Notes: generated by a model not told the origin, from the sequence alone. Counted from the stretch's first letter, positions 24,903-34,440 are shown. The stretch: DNA of 64,000 nucleotides from UBA2227 sp036677505 (GCA_036677505.1 JAVBWK010000036.1:1-64000), one strand, 5' to 3'. Numbers and translations: made by a program.

Positions 24903-27041
24903 TCATTCACCGATTAGAGACAATTGTACTTTGTTTCGTGAAAAGTCAATACCGATAACAGTTACGCTAACGATATCTCCGATCGAAATGACATCCAATG
25001 GATGCCTGATTCGATTCTTACTGAGTTTTGATATATGAACAAGACCGTCGTTCTTTAGTCCGATATCAACAAAAACACCGAAATCAACGATATTACGAAC
25101 GACTCCTTCCAATTTCATCCCTTCTTTTAAGTCATTTAAAGTCAGAATGTCTTTTCTTAATAATGGACCGTCATACTGATCTCGATAATCACGTTGCGGT
25201 GACAGTAAGTTTGCGACTATGTCGGTCAGCGTATATTCATCCGTACTCAATGTTTTGGCCATCTGTGTAATGTTCAAACTCTTCAAAGCGCTGACCCGCT
25301 GTTGATCATCTTTGCTATTTAGCTGTAACTGAGCCAAAAGCCGCTCAACGATCGGATAGCTTTCCGGATGGATCGCAGTTTCATCCAACCAGTTCTTCCC
25401 TTCTTTGATTCGTAAAAAGCCGGCTGCCTGAACAAATGCCTTCTCCCCGATTGATTTTACCTTAAGAAGCTGTGATCGTTCTGTAAAGCGACCGTACTGA
25501 TTTCTAAACTCAACTACATTTTTTGCCATCGCTTTGTTTAACCCTGATATGTGAGTCAGTAACTCCTGTGAGGCAGTATTCAGATCGACACCTACCCGGT
25601 TGACCGTCTTTGAAACGGTAAAATCTAAACGCTCTTTCAATCGGCTGACAGGCAAATCATGTTGATATTGTCCGACTCCGATGGACTGAGGATCGATCTT
25701 GATGAGTTCAGCCAACGGATCAAGAATTCTGCGGGCAATCGAAATAGCCGAGCGTTGCTCTACCATCAAATCCGGAAATTCCGCTTTAGCTAAAGGTGAT
25801 GCAGAATAGACCGAAGCTCCAGCCTCGGAAACGATTGTGTATTGAACATTCAATGAATATTCTGCAATAAACTCAGATATTAACATTTCCGTTTCGCGCG
25901 ATGCCGTTCCGTTCCCTATCGCAATGATATCAATAGGATATTTTTTACATAACTGAAATAACACTTCCTTTGACTCACTCCGCTTATTATGCGGTTGATG
26001 CGGATAGATGGCCCGTATATCCAATACCTTGCCCGTCTGATCGATCACGGCCAGTTTACAGCCCGTACGATAAGCGGGATCGACACCGAGAATCATTTTA
26101 TCTTTAAGCGGCGGAACAACAAGCAAACGCTCAAGATTTCGTGAGAACACATCGATCGACTGCTCATGTGCTTTTTCCGTTAGCATATTACGGATTTCAC
26201 GTTCAATAGATGCAAACGCCAGACGTCTGCATCCGTCTTTTATGGCATCCGTAACAACAGATGCTGTTACACTGTTACGTTTTTTTATTACTTTTGTTAT
26301 GATTCTTTCAATCACGGCATCCTGATCAAACTGCAAGGAAACCGCAAGAACTTTCTCTTCTTCTCCACGATTGACAGCCATGATCCGATGAGGTGCAACC
26401 GAAGATATCCGTTCTGAGAACTCATAATACATGCGGTAGATCTGCTGTTCATCCTGCGCACCCTTTTTCAAACGGCTCACCAAAATCCCTTGCTTCATCA
26501 TTGTATATCGAATCATTTTCCGATTGTCCGGATCATCTGAAACCATTTCAGCGATGATATGCTGAGCACCGGCGATCGCATCGATCTCAGTTTCAATTTT
26601 TTCATTCAGAAACTCTTTCGCCTTCTCTTTGACAACCCCCTGATCCGGAAAACTGAGCATCCAATCAGCAAAACCCTGTAAACCGTTGGCAATGGCCTCT
26701 GAAGCACGGGTCTTTCTTTTCTGCTGATACGGACGGTAAATATCATCGACTTCTGAAATCTGCGAGCACTCACTGACTGCCCGGATAATATCATCGGTTA
26801 ACTTTCCTTGCACTTCAATAAGCCGCAGTACATCTTCTTTGCGCTTGGCTAATGATTTCTGATATTGATACTGCTCATAGATTGAACGAATCTGCTCTTC
26901 ATCCAACCCTTTCGTCGCTTCTTTACGGTATCTGGCAATAAAGGGAACCGTATTGCCCTCTTCCAGCAATTCCAACGTGCTAGCAACTTGTGAGATGCTG
27001 ATATTCATTTGCTCAGCAATCCATTGATAATGTCGTTCCAT
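24903..27041 (-). CDS. tex: Tex-like RNA-binding protein (S1 domain)
   Basis: 712-aa Tex/YhgF protein: N-terminal helical region (YRKEATKGLDEEQIRSI), a YqgF/RNase H-like domain (ILGVDPAYRTGCKLAVID), helix-hairpin-helix motifs (VGVDLNTASQELLTHISGL) and a C-terminal S1 RNA-binding domain (GMKLEGVVRNIVDFGVFVDIG). Tex is a conserved transcription-associated factor with RNA-binding activity; its precise role is unsettled. ATG at 27041 with GGTGG upstream was preferred to the GTG three codons earlier. Confidence 0.95.
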   Translation of the reverse strand: MERHYQWIAEQMNISISQVASTLELLEEGNTVPFIARYRKEATKGLDEEQIRSIYEQYQYQKSLAKRKEDVLRLIEVQGKLTDDIIRAVSECSQISEVDDIYRPYQQKRKTRASEAIANGLQGFADWMLSFPDQGVVKEKAKEFLNEKIETEIDAIAGAQHIIAEMVSDDPDNRKMIRYTMMKQGILVSRLKKGAQDEQQIYRMYYEFSERISSVAPHRIMAVNRGEEEKVLAVSLQFDQDAVIERIITKVIKKRNSVTASVVTDAIKDGCRRLAFASIEREIRNMLTEKAHEQSIDVFSRNLERLLVVPPLKDKMILGVDPAYRTGCKLAVIDQTGKVLDIRAIYPHQPHNKRSESKEVLFQLCKKYPIDIIAIGNGTASRETEMLISEFIAEYSLNVQYTIVSEAGASVYSASPLAKAEFPDLMVEQRSAISIARRILDPLAELIKIDPQSIGVGQYQHDLPVSRLKERLDFTVSKTVNRVGVDLNTASQELLTHISGLNKAMAKNVVEFRNQYGRFTERSQLLKVKSIGEKAFVQAAGFLRIKEGKNWLDETAIHPESYPIVERLLAQLQLNSKDDQQRVSALKSLNITQMAKTLSTDEYTLTDIVANLLSPQRDYRDQYDGPLLRKDILTLNDLKEGMKLEGVVRNIVDFGVFVDIGLKNDGLVHISKLSKNRIRHPLDVISIGDIVSVTVIGIDFSRNKVQLSLIGE

Positions 27042-27091
27042 AACTTCCACCTTTCAGCTCTATCATCATACCCAATTATCCATGCTTCGTC

Positions 27092-27117
27092 AAAGAAAAA
27101 TGCCGTTAAACGGCATT
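27092..27117 (-). terminator. Intrinsic terminator overlapping the cohesin gene stop codon
   Basis: On the minus strand: stem AATGCCG / CGGCATT, loop TTTAA, then TTTTTCTTT. The TAA stop codon of the cohesin-protein gene lies within the loop, so the last sense codons make up the rising arm. Confidence 0.88.
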
Positions 27118-29052
27118 CTCGCTTCTTTTGATAAGCCGGCGTTTCAACGCTCGGATTTTTAATGAAAGCATGACTACCCATAAAATCAGCAACGAAAACA
27201 AAAATGCAATAGCTCCCATGACGATGACCGACGATGAATCAAACACAGACAACTTGACCGGAGTAAGTACATAACTGGAAGCATGGTCTAAATCCAACTG
27301 CACAAAACCGTCCGACACGATAGTTTCTGTTGACTGATCAATCAGTTTACCATTGCTCTCATCGTAATAATATAGGTAAAGCTTGGTTCCGTCACTGTAC
27401 TGCGACGCAACATTGATTCCCAAAACGATACCATCCGCAATTACACCTGAGTGAATCAAGTCAATAATGACCGCCTCACGGTAATTAAGCAGTTTGCGTA
27501 TTTCATCCCGCTTTGCGGAATTCAGACTCACCTCAAAATCGATCCAATCGCTGTCAGTAACGGTCGAACCGGTGAAATGCCACTGATATAAAGTATCATT
27601 CGAACCATTTTTAACACTGAAAACATACTGTTTCCCGGCTAAAATCAGAGAATTCCAGATTTCCTTAGTTAATCCTTTGGGATCAGCAGAAATCAGTTCA
27701 ATCCGATTAGCGATTACTTTGGGCAACAGATCGATGATCCGCTCGACAGCGATGATCGGATTGTCTCCCTGACGATTGACAATAATCTTGTAAATCCGTT
27801 CGTCTTCACTCTCACTGTAAACTTTGATCAGCACTTCATTGGGTCCGATGATCAACTCGTCTTCCATGACAATCATATACGATGCTTTTTGGTCATTTAA
27901 CTCAACCGCTATCTCAATCGTCTCAATCCAATTTTCTACATCGATCGTATAATCGGTCTCTTCAGGATCAAAATCAAACGGATAGTCTTTGACTGACAGT
28001 GATTTAAGCTTATTATCACGGGATAGATCACCGGCGATACCGGCCACATCTCTGCGGACAACATTTACAGAGTATGTCTTGGTGACCGTATTCTCTGCAG
28101 TTACCACGATATTGAACACATTACTGTAAATCTTAAGAGATTTCGAACCGGTTCCTGAAACCTTCGCCATTTCATCTTCGGCAACGGCACTGATGTTGAC
28201 TGAGGTCACTGCATTATCGACAATGAGCGTATACGACAGTCTTTCTTTATCAAAAATCAGATTATATCCTTCTATACTCAATGATTCCAAATTATTATTC
28301 GCGCTTCGATAATCATTCTTCGATATCGACACCGAATATGTTTTCTTAGCTCCACTCTCCGCAGTTACAACTACATCGAACTTATTACTTCCATATTTAA
28401 GCGTTTTGCGGCCTGTACCGCTGAGTGTCGCTTTACTATCTGAAGGTGTGGCTGCAATCGTGATTGACTCAGCATCCGTCGATCCCAGATCATAAGATGT
28501 ATCCGAAGAGCTGAAAGAAGGAACTGATTTCCCGTCGACAGACAGTGATGACAGATTATTATTAGTTGACTTCGGCACTACGACATCCACTGTAATCCGG
28601 CTGCCCAGACCCGCGGTCTCTTTTGTCATATCATAAGTAACAAAAACATTGGAAATAACGATGGACTGAGGAGTTGTACTGGCTAAGAACGCCGGTTTTG
28701 CTTTAAAAGTGAGCTTGGCATAATTGAAAGTTCCGCTCTTTGGAGAAGTCGTTGAAACGACTACTTTTGAACCTACATTCAAAGGATCTCCGCCTTGAAA
28801 TTCATTGGTAGCACTGACTAAAGTAAAATATGTAGAACTGTAACTCAGATTTGCTTCAATGCCGTAAACATTGGAAGCATCACTCATGCTCAAGGTGATC
28901 GTAAAAGTGTTTTCAGCATAAATGTTCAATGAACCGTTGATTGAACTGTTGATTCTTGTCTGATAGGTAGCAGCAAGAACAGACGGCATATTGACCGCAA
29001 TCATCATGATGAATATTGTGAGAATCAATGTATTTTTCAGTATTTTTTTCAT
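27106..29052 (-). CDS. Membrane-anchored surface protein with cohesin and cadherin-like domains
   Basis: 648 aa: signal peptide (about 1-28, cut near VLA-ATYQ), a cohesin-type domain (about 30-165; NGSLNIYAENTFTITLSM, VYGIEANLSYSSTYFTLVS), three cadherin-like beta-sandwich repeats (each starting N-NLSSLSV / N-NLESLSI / DNKLKSLSV, about 85 residues), a further ectodomain, one TM helix (VIVMGAIAFLFSLLILWVVML) and a basic tail. It starts 13 bases after the stop of the dockerin-bearing glucosaminidase; AAGGAG precedes the ATG. It probably holds that enzyme at the cell surface by cohesin-dockerin binding (inference). The cohesin call rests on fold-like pattern and context. Confidence 0.8.
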   Translation of the reverse strand: MKKILKNTLILTIFIMMIAVNMPSVLAATYQTRINSSINGSLNIYAENTFTITLSMSDASNVYGIEANLSYSSTYFTLVSATNEFQGGDPLNVGSKVVVSTTSPKSGTFNYAKLTFKAKPAFLASTTPQSIVISNVFVTYDMTKETAGLGSRITVDVVVPKSTNNNLSSLSVDGKSVPSFSSSDTSYDLGSTDAESITIAATPSDSKATLSGTGRKTLKYGSNKFDVVVTAESGAKKTYSVSISKNDYRSANNNLESLSIEGYNLIFDKERLSYTLIVDNAVTSVNISAVAEDEMAKVSGTGSKSLKIYSNVFNIVVTAENTVTKTYSVNVVRRDVAGIAGDLSRDNKLKSLSVKDYPFDFDPEETDYTIDVENWIETIEIAVELNDQKASYMIVMEDELIIGPNEVLIKVYSESEDERIYKIIVNRQGDNPIIAVERIIDLLPKVIANRIELISADPKGLTKEIWNSLILAGKQYVFSVKNGSNDTLYQWHFTGSTVTDSDWIDFEVSLNSAKRDEIRKLLNYREAVIIDLIHSGVIADGIVLGINVASQYSDGTKLYLYYYDESNGKLIDQSTETIVSDGFVQLDLDHASSYVLTPVKLSVFDSSSVIVMGAIAFLFSLLILWVVMLSLKIRALKRRLIKRSENAV

Positions 29053-29065
29053 AAAATCTCCTTGC

Positions 29066-31396
29066 CTAGTACTCAATACCGGCAATCAACAGATGCAACA
29101 TGACCAAATCGGTAATCGATATTTTACCGTCACTGTTCATATCAGCGTTACGGTTGATGAACTCCTCAAATGTATTGACTCCGGAAATAGTCAGATGCAA
29201 CATGACCAAATCGGTAATCGATATTTTGCTATCCCCATTGACATCTCCTTTGAGAATTACGACTTCGACATCCTCAACAACCAGATATAAGACTCCGATA
29301 TCGTCCTTAATGACTTCATAGCTGCGACCCTGATGATTGATCAGTTCAGGCAGCGTCAGTTCACTGACCAAAGGCTGAGCAAAATATACGATATCCGATA
29401 AAATATTGAAATTCGCATTCAGAATCAGTTTATATTTCCCGGCCGGAAAATCATCCACATTCACGGCTCCGTTAAATGAAGCTCCTTTATAATCAAAACG
29501 GACATCATTGAAACGTATATTCAAATCAGCGTTGATATCAGAAGAAATCAATGGACGTGAAATAGAAACGTCTGCTTCATCAACAAAGGAAACTTGATAC
29601 GATGCCACTGACGGGTAAGGCACAGACAATCCGGGTTTAACGCCGATCCCGCTAAAAGATAAGACAGCTTCGTTTAGTGTAATAGTATCAACTATGGCTA
29701 CAGGCTCTTCATCAAATTTTTTTGCATCATAAACCATCGGAATTTTTGTTATACCATTGCCCGGATAAATCAGCTGCAAATCATTCGACGGGATATAACC
29801 TATACTCTTAAACCATTCATAAACGGTTATATCACTGGCTGTCTGATTAAACATGACCACTGAATCCGTTAAAGTAATCGGCTGAGTCGACATGACGGAA
29901 GCCCAGGTTCCGTTTGACGTTTCATGAAACCGATTCACCAGAACTGATCTCTGAACGGTTCGTGAAGGAATGACAAACATTGTCGATGAAGCGGAATCAG
30001 CTGACTTTTTTACGGAAACATTGCTGGCTTCCGGTAAGATGGCCAGAGTGTAATAGTTGTAATCTTTAAATCCGAAATATCTGTCAATCCGGTATGCCCA
30101 TCCGGCTACTTTATTGCCCCAATAGGGATCCGAGGCATACTTTGTATTAAATCCGTTATTCTTATTCCCCAAAACCGAACCGAAGAAACGATAATTGTCG
30201 ACACTGAGATACCCTCTGAGATTTCTTCCCATGTGCTCTGCCACACTGGCAGAAACACTTTCAAAAAGATAAGCATCCGATGGATTACTGTCAACCGCTC
30301 CCCATCCGAAAATATTGTTCTTTTCGATGGACAACCGGCTGGTCCCCCTGCCGCTTTCATGCAATCCCAAAGCATAAACCAATAAAGCATTCGCCCCGTG
30401 CTTGAGCTGACCGTCGATGAATGATTTTCCTTCATCAAACATTGCACTGGCATTGGGTTCCCCATAATACTCTGCTTTTTTCGTAAATCCTAAAGCAATC
30501 AGATAATCATCCAAATGTCTTGCTGTCAGATTAGAACTTGACCGAAGCGGCAGATACTGATAATAATTGTAATATTCGCCTGCTGCATCACCATTGTTGA
30601 CCGGTTGGGTCATAGAGCGGTCAGTATAATAATGGATAGAGTCCCAACTGTAGTATGTTCCATCCGGCAGCCAATCCGGAGCCTGACCGTAAACATAGAC
30701 GCCCAGGGAGCTACCGGAAGAAAATGAAAATGTTTCGTGAACGATTTCCCTGACGTTATACGTTGAGTTGGTAAATGTTCTGTATTCGTTCATTCGCGGC
30801 CGGATTTGATAAACGGACAAAGAACCGGTATAAGAATTACCGCCCAACGAAATCAACCAGTTGTTCTCCAGATAGATCATTGGAATAATATCAATCTGAT
30901 CAAGATATGTATATCCGGTAAAACCGGAAATCTGCATCAACACTGCTCCTGTCGATGTTGTCGGATTGTAATTGATCGTATCGTAATATGCCATGTCCCG
31001 ATAAGCATTCATGTAGGTCGAATCGCCGCTGAAATTCTGATTGCGGTATATATACATAATTGCCGCATTGGCAGTACCATCTCTTCGCCGCTGAGGGAAG
31101 GATGTAGCGATTGCCCGAGTCGCAGCGATGATTTTCTCAGGACTCTTTGATGTACTGTGTGTGATGATTAAGTCAGGATAGTCCGTCTTTAAAGTATTCA
31201 TCGACTCTTTGGCCAAATCGAAAGTATCGGCACACGCCAACACCGTCTTGGTCTGATCTGAGTTGAGTGATGAAATCACATATTGCGCTTCTGTACAAAT
31301 CAAATCATCTCCGGCTATAACCGGAGTCATATAAATATTTGAAGTGATAAGTGTGAAAAGCAAAATGGCTTTTACATGTTGAAATCCAATCTTCAT
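29066..31396 (-). CDS. Secreted GH73-like glucosaminidase with C-terminal dockerin
   Basis: 776 aa with a signal peptide (about 1-28). The N-terminal 280 residues are unassigned. A glucosaminidase domain follows (about 320-445), with the likely catalytic Glu347 in ALGLHESGRGTS and the motif NNIFGWGAVDSNP; it should cleave the glycan strands of peptidoglycan. Then come an SH3-like/beta-rich part and a type I dockerin (717-776) made of two calcium-binding loops, GDVNGDSKISITDL and ADMNSDGKISITDL. The gene is followed by the cohesin-like surface protein and preceded, 9 bases away, by an anchored extracellular protein. Confidence 0.88.
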   Translation of the reverse strand: MKIGFQHVKAILLFTLITSNIYMTPVIAGDDLICTEAQYVISSLNSDQTKTVLACADTFDLAKESMNTLKTDYPDLIITHSTSKSPEKIIAATRAIATSFPQRRRDGTANAAIMYIYRNQNFSGDSTYMNAYRDMAYYDTINYNPTTSTGAVLMQISGFTGYTYLDQIDIIPMIYLENNWLISLGGNSYTGSLSVYQIRPRMNEYRTFTNSTYNVREIVHETFSFSSGSSLGVYVYGQAPDWLPDGTYYSWDSIHYYTDRSMTQPVNNGDAAGEYYNYYQYLPLRSSSNLTARHLDDYLIALGFTKKAEYYGEPNASAMFDEGKSFIDGQLKHGANALLVYALGLHESGRGTSRLSIEKNNIFGWGAVDSNPSDAYLFESVSASVAEHMGRNLRGYLSVDNYRFFGSVLGNKNNGFNTKYASDPYWGNKVAGWAYRIDRYFGFKDYNYYTLAILPEASNVSVKKSADSASSTMFVIPSRTVQRSVLVNRFHETSNGTWASVMSTQPITLTDSVVMFNQTASDITVYEWFKSIGYIPSNDLQLIYPGNGITKIPMVYDAKKFDEEPVAIVDTITLNEAVLSFSGIGVKPGLSVPYPSVASYQVSFVDEADVSISRPLISSDINADLNIRFNDVRFDYKGASFNGAVNVDDFPAGKYKLILNANFNILSDIVYFAQPLVSELTLPELINHQGRSYEVIKDDIGVLYLVVEDVEVVILKGDVNGDSKISITDLVMLHLTISGVNTFEEFINRNADMNSDGKISITDLVMLHLLIAGIEY
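29091..29125 (-). repeat. Dockerin-encoding direct repeat, copy 1
   Basis: 35 bases identical to 29193-29227, offset by 102 bases. Both encode the core of a dockerin F-hand (…KISITDLVMLHL). Identity at the DNA level, third positions included, points to a recent duplication or gene conversion. Confidence 0.85.
29193..29227 (-). repeat. Dockerin-encoding direct repeat, copy 2
   Basis: Second copy of the identical 35-base element; it encodes the first calcium loop and helix of the dockerin. Confidence 0.85.
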
Positions 31397-31405
31397 GGTA
31401 CCTCT

Positions 31406-32353
31406 TTACTCGATAATCGTGATTTCGATCCATTCCGTACTGCCATCAAATCGAACTTCGAAAATCGTATTTTGATCCAATAAAGAAAGTTCGGTCGAAT
31501 AAACATCGAAAATCAAATATCCTTCAGTATAAACGGATACAGGCAAACTGACCAGATTGCTCAATCCTTCAATACTATACTCTTTTGTCATGCTTAACGA
31601 CACCTGGCCGCCAGATATGATCCGGTAACGCCCCTGAGCAATAGTCAGCGTCTTCTCATTCAGCGGTGTCAGGGCAATTTTTACTGCATAGATTTTTGCT
31701 GTCGAAGGGAAAGAAACTTCCTCACTGCTTCCGTCATCATACTTTCTCATGACCGGAAATGAAGTCACATCTTCCAATCCGAGTATTTTCAGTTTGTATG
31801 TTTCATTATCCGTAATCACATTCGGATCTTCAACATAACCCAACATCTCTTTGACTCCCTGAGCAAAGGTTAAATCCATTTCCAATTCAATATCAGATTT
31901 GAACTTAGTAGACAGAGTGATACTGCTGATCCCCGGATTTTTGATAGGGATAAAGAGATTTACGGTAAACGTCTGCTTATTACGGGGAAGTTCAAAATCA
32001 ACCATCTGATAACTTAAATACAATTTCTTCGATAACAGTTCTTCCTGATAAACCTCAGTCTGAGCCAAAGACAATTGTTCAGACGTAACGAGCTGGTCCA
32101 AACCGAAACTCATCGCCGAATCACTGCTAAAAGTGATTCGGGCAATGACAAACGGGAAACTCACTTCTTCAAGTCTGTACACTGTATATCCCTCAAAATT
32201 AGCAGTGATCACCGGATCTTTCGGATCGATGATGGGATCATCATCGGGATCCTTTTGCGAATCTAACAGCGTCATCACTCCATAAGTCAGTCCTACCAAA
32301 AGCAAGATGACCAAAGTACCTATTAAGACTTTCAAAAAAGCATTAGGCTTCAT
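31406..32353 (-). CDS. Single-pass membrane protein with extracellular domain, unknown
   Basis: 315 aa: a short cytoplasmic N-terminus, one TM helix (FLKVLIGTLVILLLVGLTYGVMTLL, about residues 6-30), an acidic linker (DSQKDPDDDPIIDPKDP) and about 265 residues of beta-rich ectodomain. No family recognised. It lies between an AbiEi-like gene (11-base overlap) and the dockerin-bearing glucosaminidase (9 bases), so it probably belongs to the same surface module. It could be an accessory or scaffold of the hydrolase complex; this is speculation from position. Confidence 0.72.
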   Translation of the reverse strand: MKPNAFLKVLIGTLVILLLVGLTYGVMTLLDSQKDPDDDPIIDPKDPVITANFEGYTVYRLEEVSFPFVIARITFSSDSAMSFGLDQLVTSEQLSLAQTEVYQEELLSKKLYLSYQMVDFELPRNKQTFTVNLFIPIKNPGISSITLSTKFKSDIELEMDLTFAQGVKEMLGYVEDPNVITDNETYKLKILGLEDVTSFPVMRKYDDGSSEEVSFPSTAKIYAVKIALTPLNEKTLTIAQGRYRIISGGQVSLSMTKEYSIEGLSNLVSLPVSVYTEGYLIFDVYSTELSLLDQNTIFEVRFDGSTEWIEITIIE

Positions 32354-32996
32354 GGTCCATCACCACCGCGTTTATTTTAGCACACATTGGCTCGGCTTTC
32401 TCTGTTAATAAAGTGAAATCTTCGATCCAAGGTTCAAAAATCAATTTGACCTTCTTGAAAATACGCATTTTCTTCGCATAACAAATAAGAGCAATCACAT
32501 CTTTCTTTGGATCTTCGATATATCCTTCAATTACCTTATGGTATGCCTGTGATCCGATCATATTGCGATGCCGGATGCAATCCAGGACTGTCCGCTCCCG
32601 ATCGGTAATGTGGATATGTTGGCCGTTGAACACTGTCTGGTCATAACCGAGCATAAAATACTTATTATCCCGATACATCGTTTTAATATCGAGAAAATCA
32701 CTGCGGTACTTGATCCGGCTTTCGTTTTTGTTTGCAGCAATGTAAATCTGTTTGGGCTGATGATAAATATACCCATATACGAAAGCAGCACTCATCAGAC
32801 AGAAGAGAGCTTCCGGAAACAGAGAAAAAGCACATTCATGCTGATGATGTATGCGGTCCGCCGGAACATACAGCCCTCTTTTCACACGTACGATTTTCTG
32901 CTGATCGATCAAATCCTGAATCGTCCGAAACGTAAAACCTGCATCCAAAAGACGCTGAGTCGTGTACAAAGGATGATAAAACAATCGTTGGCTCAT
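32343..32996 (-). CDS. AbiEi-family antitoxin-like transcriptional regulator (orphan)
   Basis: 217-aa protein with an N-terminal winged-helix AbiEi-type domain (TTQRLLDAGFTFRTIQDLIDQQKIVRVKRGLYVPAD) and a C-terminal AbiEi part (RERTVLDCIRHRN). AbiEi is the antitoxin of the type IV AbiE system and represses its own operon. No AbiEii nucleotidyltransferase toxin is next to it; surface-protein genes follow instead. ATG at 32996 was preferred over a TTG 15 bases upstream; ribosome binding sites are weak for both. Confidence 0.78.
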   Translation of the reverse strand: MSQRLFYHPLYTTQRLLDAGFTFRTIQDLIDQQKIVRVKRGLYVPADRIHHQHECAFSLFPEALFCLMSAAFVYGYIYHQPKQIYIAANKNESRIKYRSDFLDIKTMYRDNKYFMLGYDQTVFNGQHIHITDRERTVLDCIRHRNMIGSQAYHKVIEGYIEDPKKDVIALICYAKKMRIFKKVKLIFEPWIEDFTLLTEKAEPMCAKINAVVMDHEA

Positions 32997-33034
32997 ATTT
33001 TTTACCCACAATCTTTCATTTTTGTGTCTAGTTA

Positions 33035-33040
33035 ATTATA
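33035..33040 (-). promoter_or_regulatory. Possible -10 box of the AbiEi/surface-protein operon
   Basis: TATAAT on the minus strand, about 38 bases upstream of the ATG at 32996. The -35 region is a T-run without a good match. Confidence 0.4.
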
Positions 33041-33068
33041 TTTTAGGACAAAAAAAAGGAGAATGCAA

Positions 33069-33094
33069 TAAAAAACATGGATTTAGTCCATGTT
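33069..33094 (-). terminator. Intrinsic terminator overlapping the DUF4097 gene stop codon
   Basis: On the minus strand: stem AACATGGA / TCCATGTT (8 pairs), loop CTAAA containing the TAA stop codon, then TTTTTTA. Confidence 0.88.
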
Positions 33095-34108
33095 TATTAC
33101 AAAATCACCGCTTACGGTACTGATCTGACACCGGATACGCCCATCGTTAATCACCAATTCTTCAGTACTTTCAATCCGCTGACTTTTTTGACCCTGATGA
33201 ATGACGCATTCTCCGGATAGGGTTGCAAATTTCACATTCAATGAATCCGTATCTTTCAGATGTATGTCTCCATCGCCATCGACAGTCGTGAGATTCAGCT
33301 TCTCACATCCCGTCAGGATCAGTTTTGGGTCTCCGCTGGCCGTTTTAATCGTTACAAACTGATAAGAACCGTCCGCTTTTACATCGCCGCTGGCTGTCAC
33401 ACAGGTCAGATTCACTCCCCTACCCTCCTGCACTGTGACATCTGAACTGGCACAATGCACGCTGACATCGGCATCAGACTTTTTAATAACCGCATCTCCA
33501 TTCGCCGATGAAATGTCAAGAATTTCAGCCTTACAGCTGTCAATCATGATATCACCGCTGGCCGAAGAGATGGTGCAAGTCCCCTTGACTTCAATTCCGG
33601 TGAATGTCAGATCACCACTTGAAGAGGAAACTTTGACCGACAGCAAATCCGAAGGAAGTGATACCGAGATATGCATATCTGCCCGATGATTCGCAGAAAT
33701 CAGGGGCAAAACCCGAACCTCAAAAACATCTCCTTTTTGCTCCCCTATTAACGTCTGAGTGAATTTGGACAACAGTGATCCCTTATTGACCATCGAAACT
33801 TCGACCTTCCCATTGAGCGATGGAACCAGAGTCACATCCGCAAACTTAGCATCGATGACAACATGATTCACTGTTTTGGACGGATGATCTGATCCGTCTT
33901 TTTTGCCGGATGGAACAGACTCGCTTGAAAGTGCTTCAACGATTTCATCAATGTTGCCCAAGTGGCCGATAATCTCATCTTCTGATAAACCCTCATTCTC
34001 ACCGTCTTGAAAGTGCGCTTCAAAGTCCTCAAGCAGAGACTGAGCAAAGTTTCTGTCCATAGCTGACAGTTTTTCCTTTAAAAGACGTAAATATTCATTC
34101 TTTGTCAT
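33083..34108 (-). CDS. HAAS-DUF4097 domain protein
   Basis: 341 aa. The N-terminal HAAS/DUF1700 helical domain (NEYLRLLKEKLSAMDRNFAQSLLEDFEAHF) joins a long DUF4097 right-handed beta-helix-like domain with repeats of the type SSASGDIMI, SANGDAVI, TASGDVKA. HAAS proteins are regularly paired with PadR regulators and thought to act in envelope or transport signalling; there is no TM helix in this one. It overlaps padR by 14 bases (ATGACAAAGAATGA). Confidence 0.85.
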   Translation of the reverse strand: MTKNEYLRLLKEKLSAMDRNFAQSLLEDFEAHFQDGENEGLSEDEIIGHLGNIDEIVEALSSESVPSGKKDGSDHPSKTVNHVVIDAKFADVTLVPSLNGKVEVSMVNKGSLLSKFTQTLIGEQKGDVFEVRVLPLISANHRADMHISVSLPSDLLSVKVSSSSGDLTFTGIEVKGTCTISSASGDIMIDSCKAEILDISSANGDAVIKKSDADVSVHCASSDVTVQEGRGVNLTCVTASGDVKADGSYQFVTIKTASGDPKLILTGCEKLNLTTVDGDGDIHLKDTDSLNVKFATLSGECVIHQGQKSQRIESTEELVINDGRIRCQISTVSGDFVINMD

Positions 34109-34421
34109 TATGATCCTCCTTCATTAACTGACTGACCTTCTCTACAAATCCGACCCAGTCTTTTTTCAACTGTCGGTAGTGCTGATGACCTTGACTAGTC
34201 AGACGGTAGTACTTTCGGGCCGGTCCCTGGTCTGACTCCACAAGATACGTTTCAAAATAATTTTCTTCATTCAGTCTTCGCAACACTAAATATAATGTAC
34301 CGGCCGCAACCGACATTTGCTGTGATATCGTTTCTGTCAGCTGATATCCGTACTTGTCACCTTGTGACAACTGTGCCAGCACACAAAGTTCTAAAACACC
34401 TTTTTTAAATTGAGCGTTCAT
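34095..34421 (-). CDS. PadR family transcriptional regulator
   Basis: 108-aa PadR winged-helix repressor (LELCVLAQLSQGDKYGYQLTETI, GTLYLVLRRLNEENYFETYL, ARKYYRLTSQG). The start at 34421 has a strong AAGGAGGG 4 bases upstream. It is the first gene of a two-gene operon with the HAAS-DUF4097 protein. A palindrome sits within its own promoter, so it is probably autoregulated. Confidence 0.93.
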   Translation of the reverse strand: MNAQFKKGVLELCVLAQLSQGDKYGYQLTETISQQMSVAAGTLYLVLRRLNEENYFETYLVESDQGPARKYYRLTSQGHQHYRQLKKDWVGFVEKVSQLMKEDHNDKE

Positions 34422-34440
34422 AGTCCCTCCTTCTTGCCAA

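Noticed and set aside
32343..33011. Complete type IV toxin-antitoxin system
   Set aside because: Only the AbiEi-like part is present; the next gene is a membrane-anchored extracellular protein, not a nucleotidyltransferase.
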